Positions 38,779 to 48,337 of a stretch of 64,000 nucleotides of DNA are shown here, piece by piece. Below the pieces are notes generated by a model. It did not search any database and had not been told where the DNA came from. It worked only from the letters and a program-made list of their open reading frames with translations. The stretch is from assembly GCA_903892355.1 (NCBI GenBank), contig CAITIE010000084.1:62001-126000 (forward strand), in the 5' to 3' direction. The DNA is from an uncultured Pirellula sp. (GTDB lineage: Bacteria; Planctomycetota; Planctomycetia; Pirellulales; Pirellulaceae). How positions within the stretch are numbered: the first letter of the stretch is position 1; every line of letters begins with the position of its first letter. The translations under genes and the position numbers were made by a program.

Positions 38779-40071
38779 TCAAGCATTTGCAGGGAGTAGC
38801 CATTGAGAACGCCATGCATCCCAAGCTTGTGGAACCTGATCGATCGACTCAAGTGTGATCAGGCGTTTGCGAATCTTCGGATGCTTCTGAAACCAAGCTG
38901 TTGCTAGGCCGAGCGAGTCTTCGCTTCGGCAATACTTTGTTTCGAGTTGATGGTCGCTCTGTAGCCAAGCGATGATTTCACATCGTAGCGACCGCCACTC
39001 TTTGTCCGATTTCGGGATGCTGATTGCGTATTCGATCCCCCCGTTTCGGATCAGGTAAAGCAACCCGCGAAGTTTTTTTTGAACGGGAGTGTTTGCAGTT
39101 GGCACCGATGAGGTTGGGGCGGCGGATTCGAAGGCTGGTTCAAAGTGAACCGCGGGGAGGCTTTTGCGGGCCGCACTGAGCCGTTGCAGGCGAGAGGATA
39201 GCCATTGGATAATTTTTAAATCTGCTTGGAGTCTCGCTGCTCGTTCGAAGTGCATCCCGGATGCAGCTCGTTTCATTTCGTCGTCGAGGCGCGAAATCGT
39301 GTCCAGCGGATCTCCTTGAAGAAACCTCTTTGCCAATTCTTCTTGATAGAAGTAGGAAGATTTTGAGATTCCGATGCGGCAGGGGGCTAAGCAAGTACCG
39401 AGTTCTGCTCGCAAGCATCCTGCTCTCGACTCTATTTCAAAAAGAGAGAGTTGGTCGGTCAAGTGCATCGGGGTTTTCGGGCTGCAGTCCCTTAGTAGAA
39501 AAAGGCGGTTTAGGACTTCGACGGCGCGATGGAGATGACCGGCACCGTAGAAGGGGCCATTACAGAGCGTCGCATCGGGGTCCCATTGGCGGGTGACATA
39601 AAGCTGTTCGGCAGGGCCGCGACCAAAACAAAGGAAGGCAGATTGCTGACGTTGTGGCATGCCAACGACGTTCAAGCGAGGCTGCCATCGCCGAATCAGC
39701 GATTGTTCACGAAGCAGGGATGCCAGTTCGCTCGGTTGGTGTTCCCACACAATCGCCCTCGCATTTTCAATGATGCGACCTGCTTTCTCGTCCGAATTTC
39801 CAGGAAGGAAGTAGCTGAGGAGTCGACTCCGAAGAAGTTTGGATTTGCCAACGTAGACGAGTCGCCCGAGCGCATCGATCATTCCATAAACACCGGGGTG
39901 CTTGGGTGCATGCGCGACCACAAACTCGCGCAGTTCTCGCTTGACGATTGCCGGCGATTCCGAAATGGCGTCGACTCGCTGCAATGTCGGGTAAAGGTGA
40001 CTCAGCGATGGATGGGACAAAAGGGGGTCCGGCCCAAAATCGTTGAATTGGTCAATCCATTTCGCGTCCAT
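38779..40071 (-). CDS. UvrC-like GIY-YIG nuclease without the C-terminal nuclease half
   Basis: The 430-residue product has an N-terminal GIY-YIG domain as in UvrC and Cho: HPGVYGMIDALGRLVYVG, KSKLLRSRLLSYF with the catalytic Arg, and the glutamate block SELASLLREQSLIRRWQP. A UVR-like helix follows (LDDEMKRAASGMHFERAARL). The RNase H-like and helix-hairpin-helix C-terminal half of UvrC is missing; instead there are about 170 residues I do not recognise. It probably makes a single incision near damaged DNA, as Cho does, but this is inference. The ATG reading MDAKWIDQ is chosen; the open frame upstream runs through a 17-bp x 4 repeat. Its end converges on the terminator at 38683. Confidence 0.8.
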   Translation of the reverse strand: MDAKWIDQFNDFGPDPLLSHPSLSHLYPTLQRVDAISESPAIVKRELREFVVAHAPKHPGVYGMIDALGRLVYVGKSKLLRSRLLSYFLPGNSDEKAGRIIENARAIVWEHQPSELASLLREQSLIRRWQPRLNVVGMPQRQQSAFLCFGRGPAEQLYVTRQWDPDATLCNGPFYGAGHLHRAVEVLNRLFLLRDCSPKTPMHLTDQLSLFEIESRAGCLRAELGTCLAPCRIGISKSSYFYQEELAKRFLQGDPLDTISRLDDEMKRAASGMHFERAARLQADLKIIQWLSSRLQRLSAARKSLPAVHFEPAFESAAPTSSVPTANTPVQKKLRGLLYLIRNGGIEYAISIPKSDKEWRSLRCEIIAWLQSDHQLETKYCRSEDSLGLATAWFQKHPKIRKRLITLESIDQVPQAWDAWRSQWLLPANA

Positions 40072-40160
40072 GCTTACCAAGAACCGTTCGAGGTGTACGA
40101 AAGATGTGGTTCCGATGTTGAGAGTTCGCCCCCGGCGGATGCGCAACTTAATCTGTCTTG

Positions 40161-40228
40161 ATGACAGCCAGCAGGTAATGACAGCCAGCAGGTAATGACA
40201 GCCAGTAGGGAATGACAGCCAGTAGGGA
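40161..40228. repeat. Tandem repeat, 17 bp x 4
   Basis: ATGACAGCCAGCAGGTA occurs twice, followed by two copies of ATGACAGCCAGTAGGGA. The copies form two identical pairs, so the array probably grew by doubling of a two-unit block or by two separate duplications. Confidence 0.97.
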
Positions 40229-40486
40229 ATTACCAATCGCGAGTATCCACGATGGGGATGGGGAATCCAAGGCCCAGAGGCGTAGATCGAGGCTCTCGAT
40301 CCTTTCGTTTTCTTAAGGGTTACGCGTTGTTCATGTGGGAGGCTTGGGAGGAAAAAACGGCTTGGAAACGAAACTCTCGATCTAGAGTAGTGTTTGAATC
40401 AATGTCTCGAGGCGATGCTTTTCGGGAAGTGTTGCATCGGTGACAGGTTGTTGTTCTTGCTTTCATCGAATACTGCTAGCAAAAAC

Positions 40487-40521
40487 GAACCGCACGAAAG
40501 TTAGTGGCTCTCGTGCGGTTC
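40487..40521 (-). terminator. Strong hairpin with a T tract on the minus strand
   Basis: GAACCGCACGA at 40487-40497 pairs exactly with TCGTGCGGTTC at 40511-40521. On the minus strand the stem is followed by CGTTTTTGC, so it has the form of an intrinsic terminator for leftward RNA. No leftward gene that would need it is evident just upstream. The remainder of the 620-bp spacer between the UvrC-like and transglutaminase-like genes shows only the 17-bp repeat. Confidence 0.6.
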
Positions 40522-40692
40522 TGACCAAACCTCCGCGCTGTAAGAGGGGGAATGGCTGCGCATAGTTTAGTGCCAACAGATTGCTTGGATCAAGCATCTC
40601 TGGGGGGGGCGCAGCTCGTTTTCCGAAATCCGCATTGCTGTGTGGGAACGCGAGGGTTCGAGCCACGAACGGATCAACCGGGGTGGCTGCCA

Positions 40693-41460
40693 ATGGGGCG
40701 CGTTTTGCAAAAGATTCTGATGAACGTTTTGGGTCTTTTGGGGATCAGTTCCTCGCTTGCCGTTGTTGCGACTCCATTTTTGCGACCCGAAGAGGCCGAC
40801 GTCAGATTGGAGCAATTCAAGGCTGTCTCGGCCAGTTTCGCAGCCAACGACCATTTCCCAGTCGGTCGAGCGAACCGATTCGTGCATGCGATCACGATGC
40901 ATAGTGTTGATCGTCGGATCATGCTTCGTGAGAATTGGGTGCAGTGGCTCTTAGGGCAGTTCTACCCCCCTCTCCTCAGGAGTCAGAATCCCCTGCGCAT
41001 CGTGGAGGGTGGGGCCGGAGATTGCTCCGAGCGTGTCGCCGTCCTGCAGTGGATTGCTAGGCAATCCAAGTGCCCGACCCGAATTGTTGGGCTAGGGGGG
41101 CACGTCGTGTTGGAAGTGTTCGCGAAAGGCAAATGGGTCGCTGCGGACCCAGATTATGGAGTCACCTTTTCGACCGACGTGCAAACGTTGACCCACGGAG
41201 GAGCCAAGTATGTGTCATGGCAGCTGCAACGAGCAGGGGCCGATGAACCAACGATTGAGAATTACCTTTCGATCCTTCAGTCGTCCGAAAACAATATCTC
41301 GATGGGTGTCAATGAGCCACTCAGTCCCCGATTGAAAGTCCTCGAGGAATGGTGCGAGATTGCTCGGGTGTCACTACCGTGGTTTTTCTTTGGCGTGTTG
41401 TTGATCGTTCCGTTGGCATGGCCCAGCCAACGCTTGGCTCTGGCGGATTCGAAGCGGTGA
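40693..41460 (+). CDS. Transglutaminase-like (cysteine protease fold) membrane protein
   Basis: The 255-residue product has the Cys-His-Asp triad of the transglutaminase-like superfamily: GDCSERVAVLQWIA, GLGGHVVLEVF and AADPDYGV. Hydrophobic segments lie at the N-terminus (MNVLGLLGISSSLAVVA) and C-terminus (LPWFFFGVLLIVPLAW), so the domain is probably held outside the membrane or in the periplasm. The start MGRVLQKIL is chosen, with GGGGTGG upstream; the open frame before it looks non-coding. Function is unknown; in planctomycetes such domains often accompany exopolysaccharide or glycosyltransferase genes, but none is adjacent here. Confidence 0.75.
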   Translation: MGRVLQKILMNVLGLLGISSSLAVVATPFLRPEEADVRLEQFKAVSASFAANDHFPVGRANRFVHAITMHSVDRRIMLRENWVQWLLGQFYPPLLRSQNPLRIVEGGAGDCSERVAVLQWIARQSKCPTRIVGLGGHVVLEVFAKGKWVAADPDYGVTFSTDVQTLTHGGAKYVSWQLQRAGADEPTIENYLSILQSSENNISMGVNEPLSPRLKVLEEWCEIARVSLPWFFFGVLLIVPLAWPSQRLALADSKR

Positions 41461-41642
41461 GCATTTTTCGCCCAACTTGTACTGAGTAGGTTCCCGAGGG
41501 CTCGGTCGCGTCTCATGGCGGTTTTCTCAACGTTCTTTGCATTGCGGCGGCTGCGTTTAGCCCCTATGGATGAGATGCAACCAGGCGTGTGAGGGACTTT
41601 CGGAGCCCGATTCCAGAGGTTAGGATTTTCGGAAACAGGGCG

Positions 41643-41697
41643 TTGCCTGAGTGTAGAATTGCCTGAGTATGGCATTCGCGGAGTATGGCATTGGCGG
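41643..41697. repeat. Tandem repeat, 16 bp x 3 plus a partial copy
   Basis: TTGCCTGAGTGTAGAA, TTGCCTGAGTATGGCA and TTCGCGGAGTATGGCA are followed by a short partial copy. It ends 61 bp upstream of the M13 peptidase start. Confidence 0.9.
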
Positions 41698-41757
41698 GGT
41701 ACCGTGCAAGCCAACGCGTGGTTTCTTGGATTCCGCAGAAAATGAGCGAGAGGTCTT

Positions 41758-43836
41758 ATGTCAATTCGATTCGGTGCGTGGTTGGATAGACGAACGGCAT
41801 GGGTTTCCCAAAGTGCTTTGATGGCAGGGTTGGGCGTCGGTTTGTTGGTTGCCAGCCATGCCATTGGGCAAGAGCGGGGAACTGCGAAGGGCGTCTCGGG
41901 AGTCGAAAAGGCAAACTTCAGCAAGACGATCAAGGCTGACGAGGACTTCTTTCGGTTCGTGAATGACACGTGGCTCGAAACCACGGAGATTCCAGCCGAT
42001 CAATCCAACTATGGGTCGTTTACGGTTTTGGATATTGAGACGAAGGCGGCCATCCGCGAGATCATCGAAAAGGCAGGGCAATCGGAGTCGCCATCGCCAA
42101 TCGCCAAGCAAGTCGGTGATTTTTATCGTTCCTACACCGATTTAGAAGCCCGCAATGCGGCGGGAATAACCCCGGTTGTCCCCGCCATTCAAGAGATCCG
42201 TGCGATCTTGAACAAGCCGATGTTGTTGGCATACGCCGGTCAGTTATCTCGACGCGGTGTCGCAAGTTTCTTCGGTGTTGGTATCGAACCCGACGCCCGA
42301 CGTTCGGATCAGTATGCGGTGTATGTCGGTCAGGACGGCACATCGCTGCCGGATCGCGATTACTACCTTTTGGACGAACCGCAGTACGTGGAGATTCGCA
42401 AGGCGTATGTCGCTTTCGTTGCGGAGATGCTCGCCAAGATCGGTTGGGAAAACTCCGAAAAAGCGGCCCAGGATATCTTGGCGTTGGAGACAAAATTCGC
42501 GGATTGCCAATGGGATAAGGTTGCTCTTCGGGATCCGGTGAAGGCCTATAACAAGCTCGAGGCGGCCAATTTTGCTGCCAACCACCCTGGACTCCATTGG
42601 AATGCCTATGCGGAGTTTGTCGGCATCCCCGAAGTGAAGGAACTCATCGTCGGGCAGCCGAGTTTCTTCGAAGGATCGCAAAAGATTCTCGAAGAAACTC
42701 CAATCGATACATTGAAGGCCTATTTGGCGTTTCAAGTCATCGATACCTATGCGCCGGTTTTGTCGGAAGAAATCGAGAAGATCCATTTCAACTTTCACGA
42801 AACCACCCTCAGCGGAGTTGCGGAACAAGAGCCCTTGTGGCGGCGCGGGGTCGACGCGTGCAATGCGATGCTCGGAATGCCGGTTGGGCAGCTGTACGTT
42901 GAGAAGCATTTCAGTCCCAAGGCCAAAGAGCGCATGAACGAGTTGGTGGGTAACCTGCTCAAAGCTTTCTCAGAACGCATCGATCAATTGCCATGGATGG
43001 GGAATGGAACCAAGGCACAGGCGCGTGAGAAATTGTCCAAGTTTACGCCGAAGATCGGGTATCCAGACAAATGGAAGGACTACTCCTCGGTGAAGATTGA
43101 CGGCAAGGACGTGGTTGGCAATTTGACTCGAATCGCCGAGTTCGAGCATACGTACGCGATCGGGAAATTGGGCAAGCCCATCGATCGGACGGAGTGGTAC
43201 ATGCCACCGCAAACCGTCAACGCGTACTACAACCCGTTGATGAACGAGATCGTATTCCCCGCCGCGATTCTCCAACCCCCCTTCTTCAATCTAGAGGCCG
43301 ATGATGCGATCAACTACGGCGGCATCGGAGCGGTGATCGGGCATGAAATTAGCCATGGGTTCGACGACTCTGGAAGCAAGTTCGATGGGCAGGGGAACCT
43401 GAGGAATTGGTGGACGGCCAATGATGAAAGCGAGTTTGAAAAACGATCGCAGCAATTGGTTTCTCAGTACGATGCTTACCAACCGATCCCGGGGATGAAT
43501 CTCAGCGGTAAATTCACGTTGGGAGAAAACATCGGGGATCTCGGCGGATTGAGCGTCGCCTACACCGCGTACAAGCTGTCGCTCGATGGCAAGCCTTCGC
43601 CAGTTATTGACGATTATACGGGGGAGCAACGCTTCTTCATTGGTTGGGCTCAGGTGTGGCGTCGCAAGTACCGCGAAGCGGAAATGCGAAAGAGGATCAA
43701 AACCGATCCGCACTCGCCAAGCCAATATCGATGCAATGGGATCGTATCCAACCTCGATGGATTTTACGATGCCTTCGAGGTTAAGCCTGGCTCGGCAATG
43801 TTTATTGCTCCTGAAAAGAGAGTTCGGATCTGGTAG
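41758..43836 (+). CDS. M13-family zinc metallopeptidase (neprilysin/PepO type)
   Basis: The 692-residue product belongs to peptidase family M13, which cleaves short peptides. It has the zinc motif GHEISHGFDD (HEXXH, about residue 528), the downstream GENIGDLGG with the third ligand (about residue 590), the substrate-binding VNAYYNPLMNEIVFPAA, and a normal C-terminal domain ending in IW, typical for the family. The N-terminus has a hydrophobic segment (LMAGLGVGLLVASHAIG), so it is exported. GAGAGG lies before the ATG. It stands alone. Confidence 0.93.
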   Translation: MSIRFGAWLDRRTAWVSQSALMAGLGVGLLVASHAIGQERGTAKGVSGVEKANFSKTIKADEDFFRFVNDTWLETTEIPADQSNYGSFTVLDIETKAAIREIIEKAGQSESPSPIAKQVGDFYRSYTDLEARNAAGITPVVPAIQEIRAILNKPMLLAYAGQLSRRGVASFFGVGIEPDARRSDQYAVYVGQDGTSLPDRDYYLLDEPQYVEIRKAYVAFVAEMLAKIGWENSEKAAQDILALETKFADCQWDKVALRDPVKAYNKLEAANFAANHPGLHWNAYAEFVGIPEVKELIVGQPSFFEGSQKILEETPIDTLKAYLAFQVIDTYAPVLSEEIEKIHFNFHETTLSGVAEQEPLWRRGVDACNAMLGMPVGQLYVEKHFSPKAKERMNELVGNLLKAFSERIDQLPWMGNGTKAQAREKLSKFTPKIGYPDKWKDYSSVKIDGKDVVGNLTRIAEFEHTYAIGKLGKPIDRTEWYMPPQTVNAYYNPLMNEIVFPAAILQPPFFNLEADDAINYGGIGAVIGHEISHGFDDSGSKFDGQGNLRNWWTANDESEFEKRSQQLVSQYDAYQPIPGMNLSGKFTLGENIGDLGGLSVAYTAYKLSLDGKPSPVIDDYTGEQRFFIGWAQVWRRKYREAEMRKRIKTDPHSPSQYRCNGIVSNLDGFYDAFEVKPGSAMFIAPEKRVRIW

Positions 43837-44161
43837 TTGCTCCCAATCGATACTATCGGTTTTGTTAGGTTATGTTGCCGCTCGGAACTTTCTGATTGGA
43901 GCGGCAGCACCGGTTGGAATGGACGTGCGCCTAAAAGATTTTCTCCCGAGGGTTGCCTGTCGGATCGGTTGGAGCACGCCTTGCAGGATTTTCTAAAGGG
44001 ATTTTCTGCCGAGATTTGACATGAATGGGGGGCGACCTAGGTTTCGATGAGAGACTTCCTTGTTTTCGCCTTAACATTGTGGACAGACCGCTTCGATTTC
44101 GTGCGGTTGGTTGAGGGGCATCGAAAGTCCAAAGCATACACGTCCCGAATGCGAATGGCCC

Positions 44162-44926
44162 ATGTTTGTCGTATGCCGAGACGAGAGTTTTCAAAGCAGG
44201 TTTGCCTTTCTAGGCTTAGTGGCGTGGGTAAGCGCGTGCTTGTTCATCGCCGGATTTTTTCCGATCGATTCAAATTGGTCTCGTCCCGTCTCGCTCGCGG
44301 GATTGATCGGATTGGTGTCAGCTGTTGGACTGAATGAATCGCACCGCTCGAGGACCAACGCAAGGCTTGCGAGGCTCAAAGAAACTGCGACCACAGACTC
44401 GTTGACAGGGGTTGGGAATCGCCGGTTGCTCGATCTGGAAATTGACCGTCGCATAGCGCAGCTTCGTCGTCAGGGAACCACGGTTTCCGTCTTGATGATC
44501 GATGTGGATCATTTTAAAGGGTTCAATGATACGTATGGGCATCAGGCCGGCGACCTGGTGTTGGAAGTTTTGGCAAAGCAAATTGCACGAACCCTTCGCG
44601 ATATGGATTTACTGACGCGTTACGGTGGCGAAGAGTTCGCCGCTGTATTGCCGGGGACTGACTTGGAACATGCTCGCTTAGCTGCGGAACGGATACGTAC
44701 CGCAGTCGAGTCGACGGAGATTCCTTGGGAGGATCGCAAGCTATCGGCCACCGTGAGCGTGGGTGTTTCCGAGGCGAGTAACTTCGATACCCCGGAATCG
44801 GTTCTAAAGCGGGCCGACTCAGCTTTGTATGACGCCAAGCGAGCTGGAAGGAACTGTTGTTTTTTTCGAGAGTGTGGAAAAGAGGGTTCCTCTCAGATTC
44901 TCAGTGCGAGCGTCTCAGCCACTTGA
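44162..44926 (+). CDS. Membrane diguanylate cyclase
   Basis: The product of about 254 residues makes cyclic di-GMP. Two hydrophobic segments (residues about 10-55) precede a full GGDEF domain: DSLTGVGNRR, IDVDHFKGFNDTYGH, and the active-site RYGGEEF (about residue 155). RDMD five residues before GGEEF is an intact RxxD inhibitory site, so product inhibition is likely. No sensor domain is seen besides the membrane part. The ATG reading MFVVCRDES is chosen; an earlier in-frame start (44111) is possible. It stands alone between the M13 peptidase and the DUF6655 gene. Confidence 0.88.
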   Translation: MFVVCRDESFQSRFAFLGLVAWVSACLFIAGFFPIDSNWSRPVSLAGLIGLVSAVGLNESHRSRTNARLARLKETATTDSLTGVGNRRLLDLEIDRRIAQLRRQGTTVSVLMIDVDHFKGFNDTYGHQAGDLVLEVLAKQIARTLRDMDLLTRYGGEEFAAVLPGTDLEHARLAAERIRTAVESTEIPWEDRKLSATVSVGVSEASNFDTPESVLKRADSALYDAKRAGRNCCFFRECGKEGSSQILSASVSAT

Positions 44927-44951
44927 AGATGGCCTTCGTAAGTCCATTGAA

Positions 44952-44979
44952 CACGGCGAACTAAGCACGGCGAACTAAG
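44952..44979. repeat. 14-bp x 2 repeat behind the cyclase gene
   Basis: CACGGCGAACTAAG occurs twice in direct succession, 25 bp after the cyclase stop. Confidence 0.9.
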
Positions 44980-45067
44980 CGCTAACTCCCAAACAACACC
45001 TACCAAGCCCATCGGCTGCTGTGGATGGTAGTTTTGCTTCTGTTGGAAAAAGACGGTTGGGTTGCGA

Positions 45068-45715
45068 TCAGCGTCTCAGAGATTGCGAGTCGTTTTTGCC
45101 TGCGGTGAGGTCGAAGGAGCGGCTCGCGGTCGTCGAAGGAATCTGAATGAGTGTCTCGCTCGTACCCGTGTGTTGCTTGATTTGGTCCGCAACGGAGCCT
45201 GATAATACAGGGCCGCTTCCCATCATCGTCCAGTGCTGATGATCGCTGCGGGCGAGGCTGAAGCCGGAGTTAATTACGGGCTGCTTGGACTTTGTGTCGG
45301 TGGCCACCAAAACCAGTTTGGCGGTCCCCATCGCTTTCTTTCGCTCATAAACGTTGACTTTAGGAATGCTGCCCATAATTCCAAGTGGGATTTCAGGGGA
45401 GCCGACGGTGAGGTCGGTCCGGTCGGTCCCCACCCCGCCCGATGCAATCTCTAGCAGAATGTCCGCTTCGTCGGGTTTATCCATCAGTTCGCAGTGATTC
45501 GCTAAGAGCTTCGAGCGCGTCGTCAGGATGATGTAGTTCTTGTCGACGCAGTCGAGCAGATCGGTTTTGAGGTGGACTTTGGCGCCGGCGATGGGGCGAA
45601 AATCAACTTTGGCTAACGACTGGTCGATCGCGCTGCTGATGAGGAGTTGCTCAAGTCCGGTTCGAGAGGTATCGGACTCTTTCATCGAGGAGCCAGAATC
45701 AACTGGGCGAGACAT
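45068..45715 (-). CDS. DUF6655-like protein without a visible signal peptide
   Basis: The 215-residue product resembles the planctomycete DUF6655 family: DTSRTGLEQLLISSAIDQSL, LLDCVDKNYIILTTRSKLL, EADILLEIASGGVGTDRTD and a GTAKLVLVATD strand. Members known to me begin with a lipoprotein or signal sequence, but here the first start (MSRPVDSGSS) follows directly on an in-frame TGA. The same frame just before that TGA reads HFLTAIFLEAHGCLLAIAGV, which looks like an export signal. Either the gene lost its leader through a nonsense mutation, or the resemblance is chance. Function of the family is unknown. Confidence 0.7.
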   Translation of the reverse strand: MSRPVDSGSSMKESDTSRTGLEQLLISSAIDQSLAKVDFRPIAGAKVHLKTDLLDCVDKNYIILTTRSKLLANHCELMDKPDEADILLEIASGGVGTDRTDLTVGSPEIPLGIMGSIPKVNVYERKKAMGTAKLVLVATDTKSKQPVINSGFSLARSDHQHWTMMGSGPVLSGSVADQIKQHTGTSETLIQIPSTTASRSFDLTAGKNDSQSLRR

Positions 45716-46046
45716 TCAGGGATTGAAAACCCCTGCGATAGCTAGCAAACAGCCATGGGCCTCCAGAAAAATGGCCGTTAAAAAATGTTTGGTTCTATTT
45801 TCCGCGAGGCAGTCAGGGAGCTCGACTCCCGAGTACTGGGGGTGTTTTGGGAATTTCTTCGACCGGAATGGGTTGCGTAGATTTTGCCGCTGGCGTGCGG
45901 CAACCTATCGGTTTTCGTGAGCTTTTACAACGTATTTGCGTGAAGGTCGCTGATGGTTCGGCACGCCGTCGGGGGGAGTGGATCGCATTTTGCGTAGGGC
46001 GGGAGGGGGCGAAAGAAAAAAGCGTGCCAAAGCCGTCGATTAACCC

Positions 46047-46076
46047 TTGCAGAGATTGGCTGGCTGTGGGTACACT
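46047..46076 (+). promoter_or_regulatory. Candidate promoter for the ribosomal/RNA polymerase gene group
   Basis: TTGCAG at 46047 and TACACT at 46071 are 18 bp apart, about 110 bp upstream of rpsM. The rest of the 470-bp spacer back to the DUF6655 gene shows nothing recognisable. Confidence 0.45.
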
Positions 46077-46187
46077 TTTGGGCTTCGCAGACCCAACGGC
46101 TTGGGTTTGTTCCCCATTCGTGGGTAAGAAGAGATTTCTGTCGTTTTTACAAATCCCAGTCGGGAAAAGGTTTAGGAGTAGGCACGT

Positions 46188-46571
46188 ATGCCGCGTCTTC
46201 TCGGTGTCGACATTCCCAACGACAAACAGGTCGTTTATTCACTTCAATACTTGTACGGCGTTGGACCGGCCATTGCTCGGGATGCGTGCGTCAAGACGAA
46301 GATCAACCCGACCAAAAAGGCTCGTGAGTTGGACGAGGACGAGTTGAGCCGTTTGGCTAGCTTGCTCGAACGCGACTTCACGGTCGAAGGTCCATTGCGA
46401 CGCCAGGTTGGCCAGGCGATTCACCGATTGCGTGAAATCAAGTGCTACCGCGGCATGCGACACAAGCTGGGGTTACCAGTGCGTGGTCAGCGAACCCGAA
46501 CGAACGCCCGGACACGAAAGGGGCCTCGGAAGACGGTTGCTGGCAAGAAGGGGGTCAAGGACTTGCGATAG
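46188..46571 (+). CDS. rpsM: Ribosomal protein S13
   Basis: S13 sits in the head of the small subunit and contacts tRNA and L5. The 127-residue product has the family's start PRLLGVDIPNDKQVVYSLQY, YGVGPAIARDA, the REIKCYRGMRHKLGLPVRGQ block and a basic tail of normal length. AGGAG lies nine bases upstream of the ATG. It is the first gene of an rpsM-rpsK-rpoA-rplQ group. The genes usually found directly upstream (infA, rpmJ, secY) are absent. Confidence 0.96.
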   Translation: MPRLLGVDIPNDKQVVYSLQYLYGVGPAIARDACVKTKINPTKKARELDEDELSRLASLLERDFTVEGPLRRQVGQAIHRLREIKCYRGMRHKLGLPVRGQRTRTNARTRKGPRKTVAGKKGVKDLR

Positions 46572-46707
46572 TCCTCGACGCGGCTTGATAGGAGAACCTG
46601 CGTTTGGCCTCGATCGATCGGTTTGGAATGCCGGTCGTTCGCTAGTAAGGTTGGCGTGGGTCGAAGGATTTGAATCAGCTTTAGCAAGTTAAATAAAACA
46701 GAATATC

Positions 46708-47115
46708 GTGGCGAAACAACAACAAAACAAACAAGACGCGGCTAACAAGCGGCGCAAGATTCGACGTAATGTTACGTCGGCAATCGCGTTCATTAAGGCG
46801 ACGTTCAACAATACCCAAGTAACGATCACCGACACCAAGGGTGATACGATTTGTTGGGCAAGTGCTGGCACGTGTGGTTTCAAGGGCTCGCGGAAGAGCA
46901 CGCCGTTTGCTGGTCAAATGGCCGCTCAACAAGCGGCTGAGAAGGCTGCGAAGTACGGGGTCAAGGAAATCGAGGTTCGCGTCAAGGGGCCTGGGTCCGG
47001 ACGTGAGTCGGCGATCACCGCGTTGCAAGCAGCAGGCATCACCGTCAAGCAAATCGAAGATACGACGCCGATCCCTCACAACGGATGCCGTCCTCGCAAG
47101 CGGCGACGAGTCTAG
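46708..47115 (+). CDS. rpsK: Ribosomal protein S11, GTG start
   Basis: S11 forms part of the small-subunit platform. The 135-residue product shows the conserved [40 protein letters not shown] and the C-terminal [16 protein letters not shown]. The start is GTG (MAKQQQNKQ). It follows rpsM after 136 bp. In most bacteria rpsD lies next in the row; here it is missing and rpoA follows. Confidence 0.96.
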   Translation: MAKQQQNKQDAANKRRKIRRNVTSAIAFIKATFNNTQVTITDTKGDTICWASAGTCGFKGSRKSTPFAGQMAAQQAAEKAAKYGVKEIEVRVKGPGSGRESAITALQAAGITVKQIEDTTPIPHNGCRPRKRRRV

Positions 47116-47301
47116 GTCGATCCGTGGAGTGAGGTGCGGGGGCGAGCTTTTGGTTTTTCGGAACGAAAAGATTCGTCTCGGTGTCCGGCGAGCTCGGTGG
47201 GCCGGCTGGTCTGGTTTGTCGGGTGTGAATTGGGGTCGGTTGAGCGACTGCCAAAGTTTGGAAGCACAGTTTCGAATTGGAATTTACTCGGAGTTAATCA
47301 T

Positions 47302-48288
47302 ATGCACGTTCGTTGGCGTGGTTTAGAGCTGCCCAGCCAAGTCAGCGTTGATAGAGCAACGTTGACCTCCAGTTACGGCAAGTTTACGGCGGAGCCTTTC
47401 GAACGCGGATTCGGCGCGACGATTGGCAACAGTCTGCGTCGAGTGCTTTTGTCCAGTTTGGAAGGAAGTGCGATCACTCAGATCAAGATTCGCGGTGCTC
47501 AGCACGAGTTTAGCTCGATCCCGAACGTCCTCGAAGACGTCACAGAGATCGTGCTGAATGTGAAGTCGTTGGTGGTGAAGAATCACAGCGAGAACACACG
47601 TGTTTTGACCATCATGCGGAGCAAAGCGGGTCCGATCACTGGTGCTGACGTGCAGACCGACTCCGACGTCGAGATCATCAATCGGGACCATGTGATTGCC
47701 ACGTTGACCGGCGACACCGAGTTCATGATGGAAATGGTTGTCGAGAATGGCCGTGGATACGTGCCGGCTTCCGAGCACAGCTCGGGGGACCATGAAATCG
47801 GCATTATCCCCGTCGACGCGGTGTACAGCCCGGTCGTTCGGGTTCGATACACGGTCGAAGAGACTCGGGTTGGGCAAAAGACCAACTACGATCGGTTGAT
47901 CATCGAGATCTGGACCGATGGGTCATTGCAGCCGGAATTAGCGATGGTCGAAGGGGCCAAAATCCTCCGCAAGCACTTGAATCCGTTCGTGCAATCGAAC
48001 GAGTTGGGTCGACAAGTCCACGCAGTGGCACGCGGCGGTCCCGGAAGCGCCGAAGCTCAATTGGAAGCCAAGCTGAACATGCTGGTGAACGATTTGAAGC
48101 TTTCGGTTCGAGCGAACAATTGCTTGGAGAGCGAAGGCATTCGCTATGTTCGAGATCTGGTCCAACGAACGGAAGACCAGCTTCTTGAAGTGAGAAACTT
48201 CGGAGAAACGACCCTTTCTGAAGTTCGTGAAAAGCTCTCGTCGATCGGACTGCATCTGGGGATGCGAATCCCGTCGTCGATGCGTTAG
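47302..48288 (+). CDS. rpoA: RNA polymerase alpha subunit
   Basis: RpoA nucleates assembly of RNA polymerase and contacts promoter DNA and activators. The 328-residue product has the N-terminal domain ([20 protein letters not shown]) and the C-terminal domain ([33 protein letters not shown]). GGAG lies eight bases before the ATG reading [11 protein letters not shown]; an in-frame start 168 bp earlier is not supported. It follows rpsK after 186 bp and is followed by rplQ after 49 bp. Confidence 0.97.
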   Translation: MHVRWRGLELPSQVSVDRATLTSSYGKFTAEPFERGFGATIGNSLRRVLLSSLEGSAITQIKIRGAQHEFSSIPNVLEDVTEIVLNVKSLVVKNHSENTRVLTIMRSKAGPITGADVQTDSDVEIINRDHVIATLTGDTEFMMEMVVENGRGYVPASEHSSGDHEIGIIPVDAVYSPVVRVRYTVEETRVGQKTNYDRLIIEIWTDGSLQPELAMVEGAKILRKHLNPFVQSNELGRQVHAVARGGPGSAEAQLEAKLNMLVNDLKLSVRANNCLESEGIRYVRDLVQRTEDQLLEVRNFGETTLSEVREKLSSIGLHLGMRIPSSMR

Positions 48289-48337
48289 GCGTTCATTTAA
48301 ACTTTTAGATTTTTGAAAACTGTTGGACTGATAAATC

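Noticed and set aside
40600-40690. Sequence GGGTTCGAGCCACGAAC as part of a tRNA gene before the transglutaminase-like gene
   Set aside because: The presumed T stem does not pair and no cloverleaf can be built around it.
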